Counted from the first letter of the stretch, positions 1 through 10,345 are shown. The stretch: 64,000 nucleotides of DNA from Elephas maximus indicus (GCF_024166365.1 NC_064831.1:30866768-30930767); one strand, 5' to 3'. The notes: generated from the letters alone by a model not told the origin. Numbers and translations: made by a program.

Positions 1-1506
1 CTTGCTGGAGCCATCTTGTCCTATTTCCTTATGTGATTTGATATTGACATTGACTATTGTCACTGAAGCATCAATAAGCTATTACATTTATTTACTTTAT
101 TTTTGTTTACTGCATCCTGAAGTTTTGTTTTGTTTATATATATCCAAGTAGGCTGGGTGTGTGTGCTGCTCTGGTCATTAATCTGGCCTTGTTGAAACTC
201 TCACCTCCTGTCTCCTGGTGGTTGGAGCAGCTACTAGGTGTGTGAGCCTGTTCTGTGGGGCTGCTGAAGATGTAGGTGGCATTTTTGGTGAAGTGATGAA
301 TCTGTCCTGCTGGTCACCTGGCCATGGGTACAGGGGGTGATCTCCTTGGTTGTTGGTCTGGGTGTTGTATGTGCACTCTGCTGCATACCAGTTGGTCAGG
401 GTGCAGGTGCCTGGATCATTAGTCACTGAGTGTTTGGTGTAGAGACTCTTACCTATAGTCCTGGGCAGGCAGTGCTGCATGGGGGTGTTTGGAGAAGGCA
501 CAGTTCTCTGGTTTCAGTAGGGGGTGATGTGAGGGCAAGGCAGGGGTTTGTTGGCTGCCCCCAGATCCCTGGATGGAGGGTGTGCCCCTGTCTGTTAGGG
601 CGCATAGAGGGAGGGTAGTGCAGCCAGTCCTTGGGCATCTGGTGCCATTGGCTGGAGGGACTAGGGAGCTCCACTGGTTCTCAGGCCCCTGTCGTGGGTG
701 GCTAGATGGAGTGGGTGAAACTGCTGATACTCAGTCCTCCAGTGTGGGTGGGTCAGGCCCCTTCTTAGGGCAGTGTTGAATGCCACAAACCTGCAACTCC
801 CACTTGGCTGCTGCAGGTGAAAATGGGCTTCATCTGGAAGCCCTGCCCGCTTTGTCCTAATGAGAGCATGCCATGGTGGGTCTGTCAGCAAAGTACTGGT
901 ATGAGTGATTGACAGGGGTGAAGGGCTCTGCAAGTCCATGGACCCCCATGCCTGTGGCTAGATGAAGGGGCAGGCACCCCCTGACCAGGCTGTGAGTTCC
1001 TGGCTTATGGAGTGTGGCAGTGTTGAATGATGCTGGACTGGTGTCAGAGTGGGTAGGGGGATGGATAAGAAGGAGAGAATACTTCTTGGCTGTGGAGCTC
1101 TGGTGGGGTCAGGGGTATGGTGCATGGTGAGTTTGGAGCTTGCACTTAGCTTTTGCAGCACTGGTGTCACTCCTGTTTGGTTCTGGAGGTGAGTTCAGAG
1201 TTGGTGCTGCTTAGCTTCACCAGATACAGTGGGTTTTGGCTTGGAATGCTGTTGTTTGCCTCAATATGTCTGCGCTGTACAGGTTTAGCTAGCAGGATGC
1301 CAGCAAACCGGTGAGCCATAATTCCCCATTTCTGCTGTGTTTGAACTATCTTTCCTTCTAACTGTTGCTCAGACCAACTCTTTAGCTCTGCCTCTAGTCC
1401 ATAGGTTTCCTAGCTTGTCGTATATATCCAGTTCACTTGTTTTTTGGGGTCTTTGTTGTAAGAGGGATGACACAAATCATTCTGCCATCTTGGCCCCACC
1501 CCTCCA
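1..1506 (-). mobile_element. L1 LINE, 5' end (5' UTR plus first ORF1 codons), runs off window
   Basis: Read on the minus strand the element begins near 1506 with a GC-rich start containing CCAAGATGG, as at the head of mammalian L1 5' UTRs. It ends at the window edge in an ATG (14-12) whose context matches the ORF1 start of the L1 at 46.9 kb. The last 150 bases before ORF1 align well with that second L1, but the more distal UTR does not. The body is therefore to the left and its integrity cannot be judged here. The many short frames in this stretch are untranslated-region readings. Confidence 0.8.
1484..1506 (-). promoter_or_regulatory. L1 5' UTR start with YY1-like site
   Basis: The plus-strand decamer CCATCTTGGC at 1486-1495 is the complement of GCCAAGATGG, the YY1-type site placed at the first bases of many L1 5' UTRs, where it positions the internal Pol II start. 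Its location at the element end fits that role. Activity is inferred from family knowledge only. Confidence 0.55.
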
Positions 1507-1650
1507 GGGCTCTCTTAAAGCCCAAGTCTCACTTTCTCCATGAAGCCCTCCTGTCTATTCCAGTGCACCCTGAATGGTCTTCTCAACTCCTAGAGCACTT
1601 ACTATCAATGCCAGGTAATTCAACAGTTACCAATATACGGTCTTGTGTTG
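1507..1650 (+). mobile_element. L2 LINE 3' fragment
   Basis: The stretch with 'tctccatgaagccctcct' and 'gagcacttactat' follows the L2 3' region in order. It is the old sequence into which the L1 on its left and the SINE on its right appear to have inserted. Confidence 0.6.
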
Positions 1651-1670
1651 TTGTTTAATAATTTCATGGA

Positions 1671-2025
1671 GACAATGGTGGTTCAGTGGTAGAATTCTCG
1701 CCTTCCATGTGAGAGACCTAGGTTTGATTCTTCCTCAGTGTACCTCATGTGCAGCCACCACCTGTCTGTCAGGTGGTGGCTGCATGGTCTATCAGGTGGT
1801 GACTGCATGTTGCTATGTTGCATGTTGCTATGATGCTAAGCAGGTTTCAGCGGTGCTTCCAGACCAAGACAGACTAGGAAGAAAGGCCTGGCAATCTACT
1901 TCCAAAAGTCAGCCAATGAAAACCCTACAGATCATGATTGTTTGATGCACAATTGATCACAGGGATGATTCAGGACCAGGCAGTGGTCAGCATTTCGTTC
2001 TGTTGACAGCAGCTAATAACAGATT
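1671..2025 (+). mobile_element. tRNA-Gly-headed Afrotherian SINE
   Basis: Positions 1671-1742 follow a tRNA-Gly gene through the A box (TGGTTCAGTGG), the anticodon arm and the B box (GGTTTGATTC). The anticodon position reads TCC, with substitutions relative to the usual GCC gene. A body with 'agactaggaagaaaggcctgg' follows, then a tail related to the RTE LINE 3' region. The same body without the tRNA head occurs near 57.2 kb and, reversed, near 11.2 and 40.8 kb. Transcription would be by Pol III. Confidence 0.75.
1750..1784. repeat. Perfect inverted repeat in SINE body
   Basis: A 15-base arm (1750-1764) is followed by a 5-base loop and its exact reverse complement (1770-1784). A degraded third copy of the right arm follows at about 1793-1806, so the region also contains a short direct duplication. 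Confidence 0.85.
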
Positions 2026-2153
2026 CATTTTGCTTCTCAGTTCACTTCTACTTTAAAACAGTCTCATATTTCTTTTATATATAACCTTGGCAACAAAGGG
2101 TTAGGCTAGACTGAACGTTATGTAAAATCTTAGATTTCTGTCCATGGCATGGT

Positions 2154-2361
2154 AAAAAAAAACACCAGTGGTTGTCAAGGTGACTTTAACTCATGACAAC
2201 CACATGTCGGAGTAGAGCTGTGCTCTATAGAGCTTTCAAGGCTGTAATGTTTTGGGAGCAGATCACCAGGCCCTTCTTCCAAGGTGCCTTTGAGTGGGTT
2301 TGAACGACCAACCATTTGGTTAGTAGTCAAGCGCTTGCACCACCCAGGGACTCCCTCCAGG
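2154..2361 (-). mobile_element. AfroSINE, minus strand
   Basis: The A-rich 3' tail is at the left and the tRNA-like head at the right. This is the longer subtype with the extra 'agcagatcaccaggccc' block. Target-site duplications GGCATGGTA flank it (2145-2153 and 2362-2370 approximately). Confidence 0.85.
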
Positions 2362-2454
2362 GCATGGTAGGGTTCAATAAAGATTATGGGCTACTGCTTC
2401 TGAGGTTCTTTCATTCTATAATAGCCTACCTGAATTCTCAGTATTTACAGCACA

Positions 2455-2645
2455 AGTGATAGACAGTGCATAGGCTTTTGTGCCACACTGACCCAGGCTC
2501 ATTGTAGACGTTACTTTACAACCAGACAATGACGTAAGTTCATGGCGCCTGTGTTCTCATTTACAAACAAGTAAAATAAAACACATGGTTGTGGTGAGCA
2601 CTAAAGGCATTCACAAGCAAAGCCTAAAGTGCCCAATATGATTAT
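2455..2645 (+). mobile_element. MIR SINE, degraded
   Basis: Weak but ordered similarity to MIR: 'tgccacactgacccaggctc', then 'gttctcatttacaaac', then a body ending in 'ggtgagcactaaa'. The copy is old and its ends are unclear. Confidence 0.45.
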
Positions 2646-2697
2646 ATTTTCTCCCTGGTCCACCTTCCCTCACCCAGGACGACTCTTAAGAGACGTC

Positions 2698-2893
2698 TCA
2701 ATCTCAATCTTGGCACTATTGACATTTTGTACTGGATAATTCTTTGTTGTGGAGGCTGTCCTGTGCATTGTAGGATGTTTAGCAGTGTCCCTGGCCTCTA
2801 CCTACCTCTCCTCAGTCATGACAACCCGAAATGTCTCCATACATTGCCAAATGCTCCCTGGGAGGCAAAATCTCTCCTGGGTGAGAACCACTA
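2698..2893 (-). mobile_element. MER5A-type hAT-Charlie DNA transposon
   Basis: The blocks 'cactattgacattttg', 'ctgtcctgtgcattgtagg' and 'gtgagaaccacta' occur in the order of the MER5A reverse complement over about 190 bases, close to its full length. It is non-autonomous. Confidence 0.85.
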
Positions 2894-3019
2894 AGATAAG
2901 GGATATAAAAGCATTCTGTAGAACACAAAGCTCACGCAAATGAAATATTATTTAGCAGTTTATATAAAAACCCTTTAGAACTAAAAGTGATGTGTTTATC
3001 GCTTACATAGTTAGAGAAA

Positions 3020-3228
3020 ACCTTAAGGTAGTATAAATAGTTAACGTGCTTGGCTGCTAACAGAAATGTTGAAAGTTCAAGTCCACCCAGAGATACCTTG
3101 GAAGAAAGGCCTGGCGGTCTACTTCCAAAAAATCAGCTGTTGGAAATCCTACAGAGCACAATTCTACTCTGATACACAGGGTCACCATGAGTCAGCATTG
3201 ACAGCAACTGGTTTTGTGTGTGTTTTTT
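3020..3228 (+). mobile_element. AfroSINE, long subtype
   Basis: The promoter half is eroded ('ttaacgtgcttggctgctaac'). The B-box region 'gttcaagtccaccc' and the 'gaagaaaggcctggcggtc' block are clear, and it ends in 'cagcaactggttttg'. Confidence 0.85.
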
Positions 3229-3384
3229 TAGGGATCAGGTAGGGGAAGCAGAATTGATAAAGAGGTCTTTCCTGAAGGAAATTTTTTAAAAATGGTGTGG
3301 TGACAGCGATGTCTGGCCTCCTCTAACTTCTCAAGGCGGAAGGAGAATCAAAATCAACAGCCTAAGGCTGATTGCTATGAGGCA

Positions 3385-4335
3385 CAGGTCAGACATGGCT
3401 GTTCTCTCTGCTGCTTTTACCAATTCCGACACCAACCTTCCCTTCCATGGCGCTCTCTACTTCTCTGCTGGGTTCGATAATTCATTGCAACGGCCACACA
3501 GAACTCAGACAATACTGATGATTATGGTGTTTATTAGGGAAGTAACAGGTTACAATTCAGGTTGAGGAACACTCAGGATACAGTTCTTCCATCAGGACAG
3601 CCTTTTCCCAGCTGTGCTCACAGACACGCCTCTCCCTGGCCCTTAGCCTCTGCCCTGCTCGGGCAAGTGTTACAAAACTCTTTTAGCTCCGCTGATAAGT
3701 ATGCAGAGACACCCCGCTCTGCCAGTAAGCCTCGGCCCAAAGTCGCTCAGCTCTAGCTCAGTGGGTCAGCAAACCTAGCTCCACCAAGTGCCCAGAGGCA
3801 CCCTACTTCTCCCACAAACGTCCTGCCCGAGACCACTCAGCTTTCTTGCTCCTTGGCCTGGGAAACCCACCACGCCGTCTCCTGCTGCTGGGTCTCTGCT
3901 GCCAGGTCTCTGCTATTGCTTCTTGCTGTCTTCAGTGTTACAGCTCTCTCTCTCAGTCTCCTTGTTCCAGGAGCTTCTCAGCTCAGAGATACCAGGTTCA
4001 AAGGACACGCTCTGCTCTTGGCCCTTCTTCCTTGGTGGTGGTGGGTCCTCCCTCTGCTCTGGAACTGGCTCTCTTTTAAGCCTAGCGGATGGCAAAATTG
4101 ACCAATCCCCTTGGTGGACCACAATGACCTTATTTGCATAGTCCCACCCAATCACTTGGCATGAAAGGCCATACAAAAGCCATCCATTGCACTGCAAAAT
4201 CCCTTTTGGCTTTTTGCTAAAACTTCCCCATGTCTCCTGTGTCAGGACCAGCTGGGGCAGGCAATGGACAATTTCCAAACCTCACCAGAAGGCTGGGTCA
4301 AGCTGGTATTCCAGTTTCCGTCCTGTAGTGCTGGA
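3385..4335 (-). mobile_element. Putative solo LTR of an ERVL-like retrovirus
   Basis: On the minus strand this segment has a TATA-like TTAAAAG near 4075 and, about 540 bases downstream, an AATAAACACC polyadenylation signal near 3524-3533, spaced as U3-R-U5 would be. The stretch next to it ('gaagtaacaggttaca') resembles ERVL LTRs such as MER21, from memory. No internal viral genes are present. The boundaries and family are uncertain. Confidence 0.4.
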
Positions 4336-4834
4336 ACAGATAAACAGCCTTAACTTGAGCTGTTTTCTTCTTCCCATTTGAATTTAAGCCAAGATATCAA
4401 AACAGTGATGGACGGTCTTTTCCACTTTCTTCCTACATGGAAATGATATCCAATACAAGTCCTTGTTCTTAGTCTGCTATGGTATCTTGATAAATGTTGG
4501 GGGAAAAAAAATCTGGTTTGATTAACTATAAACAACAATTAAGACCATTCTTAGGGCACCTGGCCAGACTGCCAAGGTGACCATTTGAAGGCAAGGGCAG
4601 CAAAGAGCTTATAATACTGTGGTTCTTCCTTGGGCTTTAGAGAACATTTTTAGTATTTCCGAAACCAGTTAAAATTTTTTATTAGAAAAAAATGTGAATA
4701 TATAATTGAAGGCTTGAATATCCCTACTGTATTATCCATTTTATAAAACATCTATTTTTCTCTTGCTTCCTTTTGCATTTCAGAGAAGTATAGAATTTCA
4801 AAACTGAAAAACATCTTTGAGGTTTTTAAGTGGT
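4336..4834. other. No gene or repeat recognised
   Basis: AT-rich sequence without a sustained coding frame or a repeat I can name. Confidence 0.5.
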
Positions 4835-5129
4835 TTTTAATCTCTTGGTGTCATGAATCCCTTTGGCAGTTTCCTAAGCCTACAGACCCCTTTTCCGCAC
4901 AATATTTTTAAATGTATAAAATAGAATGCATAAGATTACAAACAAAATCATATCGCAATACAATTATCAATATATTAAAAAATAAAATATTAACATAGTA
5001 ATAATATGCTTTTTATTAACACATTAATAACTCTAGTGGCAGGTCTAATAACTACCATAATTTCAAAGTAGAGATGAGCCTAAATGATATTTTGAGATAT
5101 CCTCAACAATTGTCATATAACATGAAGAT

Positions 5130-5162
5130 ACCTGTGATTTCTATTTGTGACAAATCACAGGT
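5130..5162. repeat. Inverted repeat (hairpin)
   Basis: The arm ACCTGTGATTT and its reverse complement AAATCACAGGT are separated by 11 bases. It lies in the old DNA element and may be part of its internal structure. Confidence 0.75.
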
Positions 5163-5243
5163 AACAAACACATTACTAACACTACTGTGGTTTGTTACCT
5201 AGGTTCACAGTTAAAAGAAATGCTGGTTTTAAGTTAGAGATTA

Positions 5244-5413
5244 AAAAAACAAAAAACCCAAACCTGTTGCCATTGAGTCGATTCCAACTAATAGCGACCC
5301 ACTAGGACAGAGTAGAACTGCCCCATAGGGTTTCCAAGGAGTCGATGGTAGATTCGAATTGCAAACATTTTGGTTAGCAGCTGAGCTCTTAACCACTGAA
5401 CCACAAGAGCTCC
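5244..5413 (-). mobile_element. AfroSINE with 12-bp target duplication
   Basis: A complete copy in short form. AGTTAGAGATTA is found on both sides (5232-5243 and 5414-5425), showing insertion into the surrounding DNA element by target-primed reverse transcription. Confidence 0.92.
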
Positions 5414-5500
5414 AGTTAGAGATTAGTAGAGATAAAATGTAGTTTTTTCCCCATTCAAGTTCATGGACCCCAAATGTTGTCACTGAACACCTTGGGGGCT

Positions 5501-6095
5501 GTGGATCCTGACCTCTCTGCTGAGAATTTTAGTGTGGGGGCATTTTTTTCTCTCCAGCACGAACAATAAAACGGAATTTACTTTTCAGTTTGTATGAATA
5601 AAGAAGATTAAAAATTAAAGATGTCTTGATTCCAACATACATGTGTCTCAAACATCTCTCAAGTGAATGCATGAAATTCTGGTCTTTTAAAAAGTTGTCT
5701 GACAGTCATGTTTAGGCCTGTGTCTCAGAAAATAGTTTCAGATTTCCAACTATTTTTAAGAAATGCTTTTATTTAACTCATATATTTTGGACGACATCTG
5801 AACTTTTTGTATATGTCCTTGTATCTGTTCTTACCTGTTGCTTAGTTTCTAACACGTTAATTGGGTGTCATTTAGAAGGGACTTGCCCCAGTCTGGAAAC
5901 AAAAGAAACAAATGTAAAGACCTAAAGAAAAACGAAAATGAACTCAGCCTTTTCTTACATCTGTATTTCCTAAGGTCGTCTTTAGACACTTGTTTACCAC
6001 CTCAAATTATTTGATTTACCTTGCTAATAGCTTTAAGTTTGCTCTGTGACCGTTCTTCTAAAGTGGGTGTGTATTTATTGTTTGGTCATTTGTAT
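5501..6095. other. No gene or repeat recognised
   Basis: Low-complexity AT-rich sequence. Short frames are interrupted frequently in all readings. Confidence 0.5.
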
Positions 6096-6612
6096 GATGT
6101 TGTTAGTTGTGGTCAAGCTGGTTCCAACTCACGGTGACTTTACTTGTAACAGAACAAAACGTTGCCTGGTGCTGGGCCATCTTCACGATTTTTGGTATGT
6201 TTCAGTTCATTGTTGTGGCTATTGTGTCAATCTATCTCATCGAGGTTTTCCTTCCCTTTCACTGACCCTATACTTTTCCAAAGCTAATGCCCTTTTCTAG
6301 CCATTGGTCTTTCCTGATGACATGTGCAAAGTAAGCAAGTTAGTCTTGCCATCCTCACTTCTAAGGAACATTCTGGTTGTATTTGTTCTAAGGCTGATTG
6401 AAAATACCATGGCTTGGGTCAGGCTCGCCTTAGTCATCAAAGTGACATGTTTGCTTTTTAGAACTTTATAGAGGTCTTTTGCAGCAGATTTTGCCAATGG
6501 AATGCGTCGTTTGATTTCTTGACTGCTGCTTCCATGGACATTGATTATTGATCCAAGTAGAATGAAATTATTGACAACTTGAATTTTTTCTCCAATTTAT
6601 AGGATACAAGCT
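6096..6612 (-). mobile_element. RTE-type LINE 3' fragment
   Basis: The minus-strand frame 6497-6297 contains AAKDLYKVLKSKHVTLMTKA followed by LTQAMVFSI, which fits the C-terminal part of RTE/BovB reverse transcriptases. The stretch after it is joined with an internal deletion. The extreme 3' end (near 6100) shares its sequence with AfroSINE tails, as expected if the SINE uses RTE enzymes. Confidence 0.75.
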
Positions 6613-8035
6613 ATCATATTTGATGCTAGTTTTTCTAGTCCAAATTAAGCTGGCTGGTATGACCAACTTTCTGTTTCTTTGATTGTGAGGGAAGCTACAG
6701 AGATGTTCAAGCTGTCTGTTTGCTTCCATTTTTATCTGCCTGCCAACAGGACGCCTACCTATTCATTTGCCAAATGCCTAGACTAATATTTGTTGCTGGA
6801 AGGGAAGCACCTCCACTTTTGATATATCTGTGGACTTGGCATGTCTAGCTTTTATGTGAGGCAAAGAACCAAATCTTTTAAGAAGTTTTACCTGTGTCAA
6901 GGCCAACGGACTGATGTACTTTTGTCTAAATTGTTGAGCTTTTCCCTAGAAAGATTTTAAACTCACTGGCAAAGAGAAGCTTTGGAATAATTTGGCATCA
7001 TTTTTATTTTGTTTTCTTGGCTTTGGGGAATCATATAAAAACCTCTTTAGATTTCCAAGCTTCCAGCTCCTTTGATGCTTCCAGTGTTTTTGCTCTCTGG
7101 CAAAGAAGTCATACTTGGGTCATAAATCCTATTTATATGATGCAGTTGCTCATATTTTTACTTTTTAACGTGTGATAGTCTCAAGGTGTTTTAAGTGGAA
7201 TTAAAGGCACACATTTTCACAAGGCCAGGAGGCAACCTCGCAGGTTTGCCAACACCGCATGTGGTGGTGTGCTTAAGGAACTGCTGTTCCTGAAACATGT
7301 TAGACAGGAGTGCTAAGCCCTGTGGCGTAGATCCCACTCTGATTCTTTTGGTCTGGAATTATCCTTTTATTTAACTTCCACCCACTTGTCTTCATTTTTT
7401 TTTTTTTTTCTTGGCACCAGAATAGGCCTGTCTGCTATAAATGATGAAAAATTATGGTCCCGGATTCCATTGTGTTCTGCCAGGTCATCAACATTCTAAG
7501 CAGGTCAATGTAAATCTCCCTTTAAATCAGTCCTGCTACTGTGTATTTCCTGACTGAAAAAAAATAATAATAAAATTAGTAGGCAGGTGATGCCTAACCA
7601 TTAGGAGATTAATTCCAACAGGCTGGGAAGCCCGCTGGGGAGACTGGTGAAGGGTCTTAGTGGTATTTTAACCCGTAGACCTCTGAATTTCTGTTTCTGA
7701 TAACAGAGGGCTGCTGACCAAAGATGAAATAATACCCAGCAGCAACTACCCCACCTTCCGCAGGAAAGTTCCCCTCTTTTGTCCTCTTCTGCCCACCCCA
7801 GTTGTCTCTTCCACAGATGTTTGCAGTTCTGCTTGTAGCACCATCCTCTCCCCTTGCTTTCTCTGAAATGCCCCATACTCCTGGGAAACTGCCTCTGGAC
7901 ATCAATGTGATTGGCATTATTGATGCCTTTTTGAAATCCCCTCAGGCCAGCAGGATGTGGTAGAACAACTATAAGAAGTTCTGGAGACAGTCTTGATTTA
8001 TATGACCATTTTGCCCATTTATGCATACCTTGTCA
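6613..8035. other. No gene recognised
   Basis: Mostly unassigned sequence with a T-tract at 7393-7413. A 141-codon open frame on the minus strand (8026-7601) has no recognisable domain and starts and ends without splice or promoter context, so I do not call it a gene. Confidence 0.5.
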
Positions 8036-8160
8036 GTCAGTTAGTAAGCCAACAAGTATTTGTTGAGCACCTACTACTGTAGCACTGTTCTGGGAGCCTG
8101 GGATACAGCGGTAGAGAGGTGAAAAGAAAAACGGGGTTCTTTCTCTAATGGAAAGTAGGT
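8036..8160 (-). mobile_element. L2 LINE 3' end (left part)
   Basis: 'caacaagtatttgttgagca', then 'ggagcctgggatacagc', is the reverse complement of the L2 3' end. The element continues after the LTR insertion, at about 8730-8800 ('ggtgataaatgttac'). Confidence 0.75.
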
Positions 8161-8162
8161 TT

Positions 8163-8728
8163 TGTCTTAGGCTGGGTTCTTTAGAGGAGCAAAACCAGTA
8201 AAGCATATAAATATATAGAGAGATTTATATCAAGGAAATGGCTTACGTGGTTGTAGAGGCTGAAACGTTCCAAGTCCATGGATCAGGCTGGAGCCTTCTC
8301 CTGATTCACATGGCCACAGGGGCTGGGGAACCCAAGATCAGCAGGTCAGAGAGCACGGCTCTTGCTCACAGGCTTTGAAGATCTATGAATCCCCAGATCG
8401 GTAGGCAAGACTGCAGGTAAGCTGCTAGCTCAAGTCCCAAGAACAGGAGGTCAGACAAACAGGAGCCGCTGCAGGATCCAGAGTGAGCAAAAGCCCTTGA
8501 GCCTTGCCAGAAAATCCACTTATATGGACTATAGGCCACACACCCAAGGAAATTCCCTTTCAACTGACTGGCTACTCACAGCAGTTCCCATCATGGAGGC
8601 GGTCACATTATATCAAATCTCATCGTGGATCACATCATCATACAACTGCCAAACTACATCATGACTGCCAAACCACTGAGACTCACGGCCCAGCCAGGGA
8701 GACACACAATCTTAACCATCACAGGTTC
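8163..8728 (-). mobile_element. MaLR/MLT-like solo LTR
   Basis: On the minus strand the ends read 'tgtgatggttaag' and 'tttgctcctctaaagaaccc', and a 'gatataaatctctctatat' stretch near the 3' end fits the polyadenylation region of this LTR class. It splits an antisense L2. No internal retroviral coding region is seen. Confidence 0.6.
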
Positions 8729-8805
8729 TAATAAACAAAAAATCAAACAAATTACACGATAAGTTCATATGGTGATAAATGTTACAATGGAATAAAATTC
8801 AATCT
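8729..8805 (-). mobile_element. L2 LINE 3' end (right part)
   Basis: This continues the antisense L2 interrupted by the LTR: 'ttcatatggtgataaatgt' and 'tggaataaaa' follow in the expected order. Confidence 0.5.
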
Positions 8806-8869
8806 GTTAGGGACACCTGTCCAGTTTTGGAACCCAAAATTTAGATTTAAGGTCTGCCACGCTGGCTGC

Positions 8870-9258
8870 CTTGCTGTTCCTAGGGCACAGTGGACATACT
8901 CCTGCCTGGAGGATTTCCTCCTGAGCTTCCCTCTGTCAGGAACGCTCTTCCCCTACAAGTCTTCCAAGACCCCCTCCAAGTCTTTGCTCAAATATCACTT
9001 TCTTTGAGAGGTCTTCCTTGACTACTCTATTTAGAATTGCAACCCCTCACCTCCTAACTTGCATTATTTCTCTCTATAGCACTTACCACCTTCTCACATG
9101 CTATATTATTTACTTTAATTCAATTATTTATTTAACAAAAATATAAGTTCCATGATGGGCAGGAAGTACATCTGTTTTGTTTACTGCTGTCTCCCAAGCA
9201 GCTAAAACAGTGCCTAGCACTCAGTCAGTGCTCAGCAAGTGTTCGTGTAATGACTTAA
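8870..9258 (+). mobile_element. L2 LINE 3' region
   Basis: An almost continuous match by eye to the L2 3' UTR, from 'tgccttgctgttcc' through 'tagcacttaccacc', 'acagtgcctagcac' and a terminal 'tcagcaagtgttcg'. It is the clearest L2 in the window. Confidence 0.85.
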
Positions 9259-9440
9259 ACGACATGTCTGAGAAGTTGTAATTTTTCATAAATACAATTA
9301 TGTAAGCATTTTAAACAAACAAGAGGAATTTACTTTCAAAGTAAATCACTTTACCTTAAGTATTCAAACAGTTGGATGGCCATTGTCAGAGATGTTTTAG
9401 AGGATTTTCTGTGTCACAGAGTTTAAGACTCAGATTCTAA

Positions 9441-9604
9441 CCCAAAAAACCCAGTGCCATCAAGTCGATTCCAACTCATAGCAACCCTATAGTACAGAGT
9501 AGAACTGCCCCACAGAGTTTCCAAGGAGAGCTTGGCGAATTCAAACTGCCAACCCTTTGGTTAGCAGCCGTAGCACTTAACCACTGCTCCACCAGGGTTT
9601 CCAA
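9441..9604 (-). mobile_element. AfroSINE part of the chimera
   Basis: It begins with the usual 5' end 'ggaaaccctggtgg' directly after the tRNA trailer and runs to a 'gggttttttggg' end. It appears full length, so the fusion point is at its normal 5' terminus. Confidence 0.9.
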
Positions 9605-9615
9605 AGGAAACACTA

Positions 9616-9687
9616 AGTTTCCACTGAGATTTGAACTCAGATCACTGGATTCAGAGTCCAGAGTGCTCATCATTACACCATGGAACC
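9616..9687 (-). pseudogene. tRNA-Gln(CTG)-like sequence
   Basis: The 72-base unit begins GGTTCCATGGTGTAATG and has an anticodon loop reading CTCTGAA (anticodon CTG), a T arm with GTTCAAATC, and an acceptor stem with one mismatch (position 2 against 71). It differs from an ordinary mammalian tRNA-Gln gene at only a few sites. It is the 5' part of a retroposed unit, so I call it a retro-tRNA. Its internal promoter boxes are intact, so transcription is possible. Confidence 0.85.
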
Positions 9688-9701
9688 ATCTCAGATTCTA
9701 A

Positions 9702-10079
9702 GCATGTACCTAATAAAGAAATCATCACAATTTAATTTGTCTGTTTTTCATACTGACATTTTCATAAATGGGTGGCCCCAATTTACAAAGTATTTATGTA
9801 GGTCAACCTGTTCACACTGCCAGGGACCGTGGGGGAGAGGGAGTCTACGTGCTGAGTCCAGGACCCTAAACTCCTTTGGGATTTTACACACTTGATTTCT
9901 AACTTTCTCATTGTATTTGTTGTCATTTTGTGGTCCTCAAAAATTATGCTTCTTCCAGCAAGGGATCCCACAGTTAAAAATGAACAAAGGTGGTGCTTTC
10001 CTGATTTTCAGGAAAGATAAAATTAATGGATAGAATTTTCTCATTTTAAAGGTTTTCGCCTATAAACTTTTCATATTAA
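9702..10079. other. No gene or repeat recognised
   Basis: Unassigned sequence. Nothing beyond short chance frames is visible. Confidence 0.5.
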
Positions 10080-10204
10080 TCTTTTTCCTCAACTTTTCAT
10101 TTTGAAAAATCTCAAACGTTCAGGAAAAAACATTTAAGAATAGTACAATGATCATACAATATCCTTCATCCAGAGTCACCAATTATTTAACAAATTTTCA
10201 CATT

Positions 10205-10345
10205 TGTTTATCTACCTACCTAGCTACCTATCTACATATCTATCTGCCTACGTACCTACTCACCTACCTATCTACATATCTATCTGCCTACCTACCTACT
10301 CACCTACCTACCTACCTATCTGCATATCTACTACCTACCTACCTA
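10205..10345 (+). repeat. CTAC/CTAT tetranucleotide microsatellite
   Basis: Imperfect tandem CTAC, CTAT and CTAC-type units over about 140 bases, with two longer sub-blocks of about 56 bases that look duplicated. The YLPTYL-type open frames here are repeat translation, not genes. Confidence 0.9.

Larger units (their letters stand above)
4835..5500. mobile_element. Old hAT-like DNA element, interrupted
   Basis: The left end ('tgtcatgaatccctttggcag') and the right end ('ttcatggaccccaaatg') resemble a medium-reiterated eutherian DNA element rich in 'atggacccc' ends. An AfroSINE interrupts it. The family is not assigned. Confidence 0.35.
9429..9701 (-). mobile_element. Chimeric retroposon: tRNA-Gln plus AfroSINE
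   Basis: Identical 12-base duplications CTCAGATTCTAA lie at 9429-9440 and 9690-9701. Between them, reading the minus strand, are a tRNA-Gln-like sequence (9687-9616), a 10-15 base spacer ending in TTT, and a full AfroSINE (about 9604-9441) with an A-rich end. One target duplication around both parts indicates insertion of a single joined transcript. Confidence 0.85.

Noticed and set aside
7601-8026. 141-codon minus-strand open frame
   Set aside because: No recognisable domain, ends in an L2 fragment, and overlaps a second open frame of similar quality.
9616-9687. A functional tRNA-Gln gene
   Set aside because: It lies inside a retroposon's target duplications and has an acceptor-stem mismatch; a retro-tRNA is more likely, though transcription is not excluded.
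10205-10345. Regularly spaced short repeats as a possible CRISPR array
   Set aside because: The units are 4 bases long with no spacers, in a mammalian sequence.
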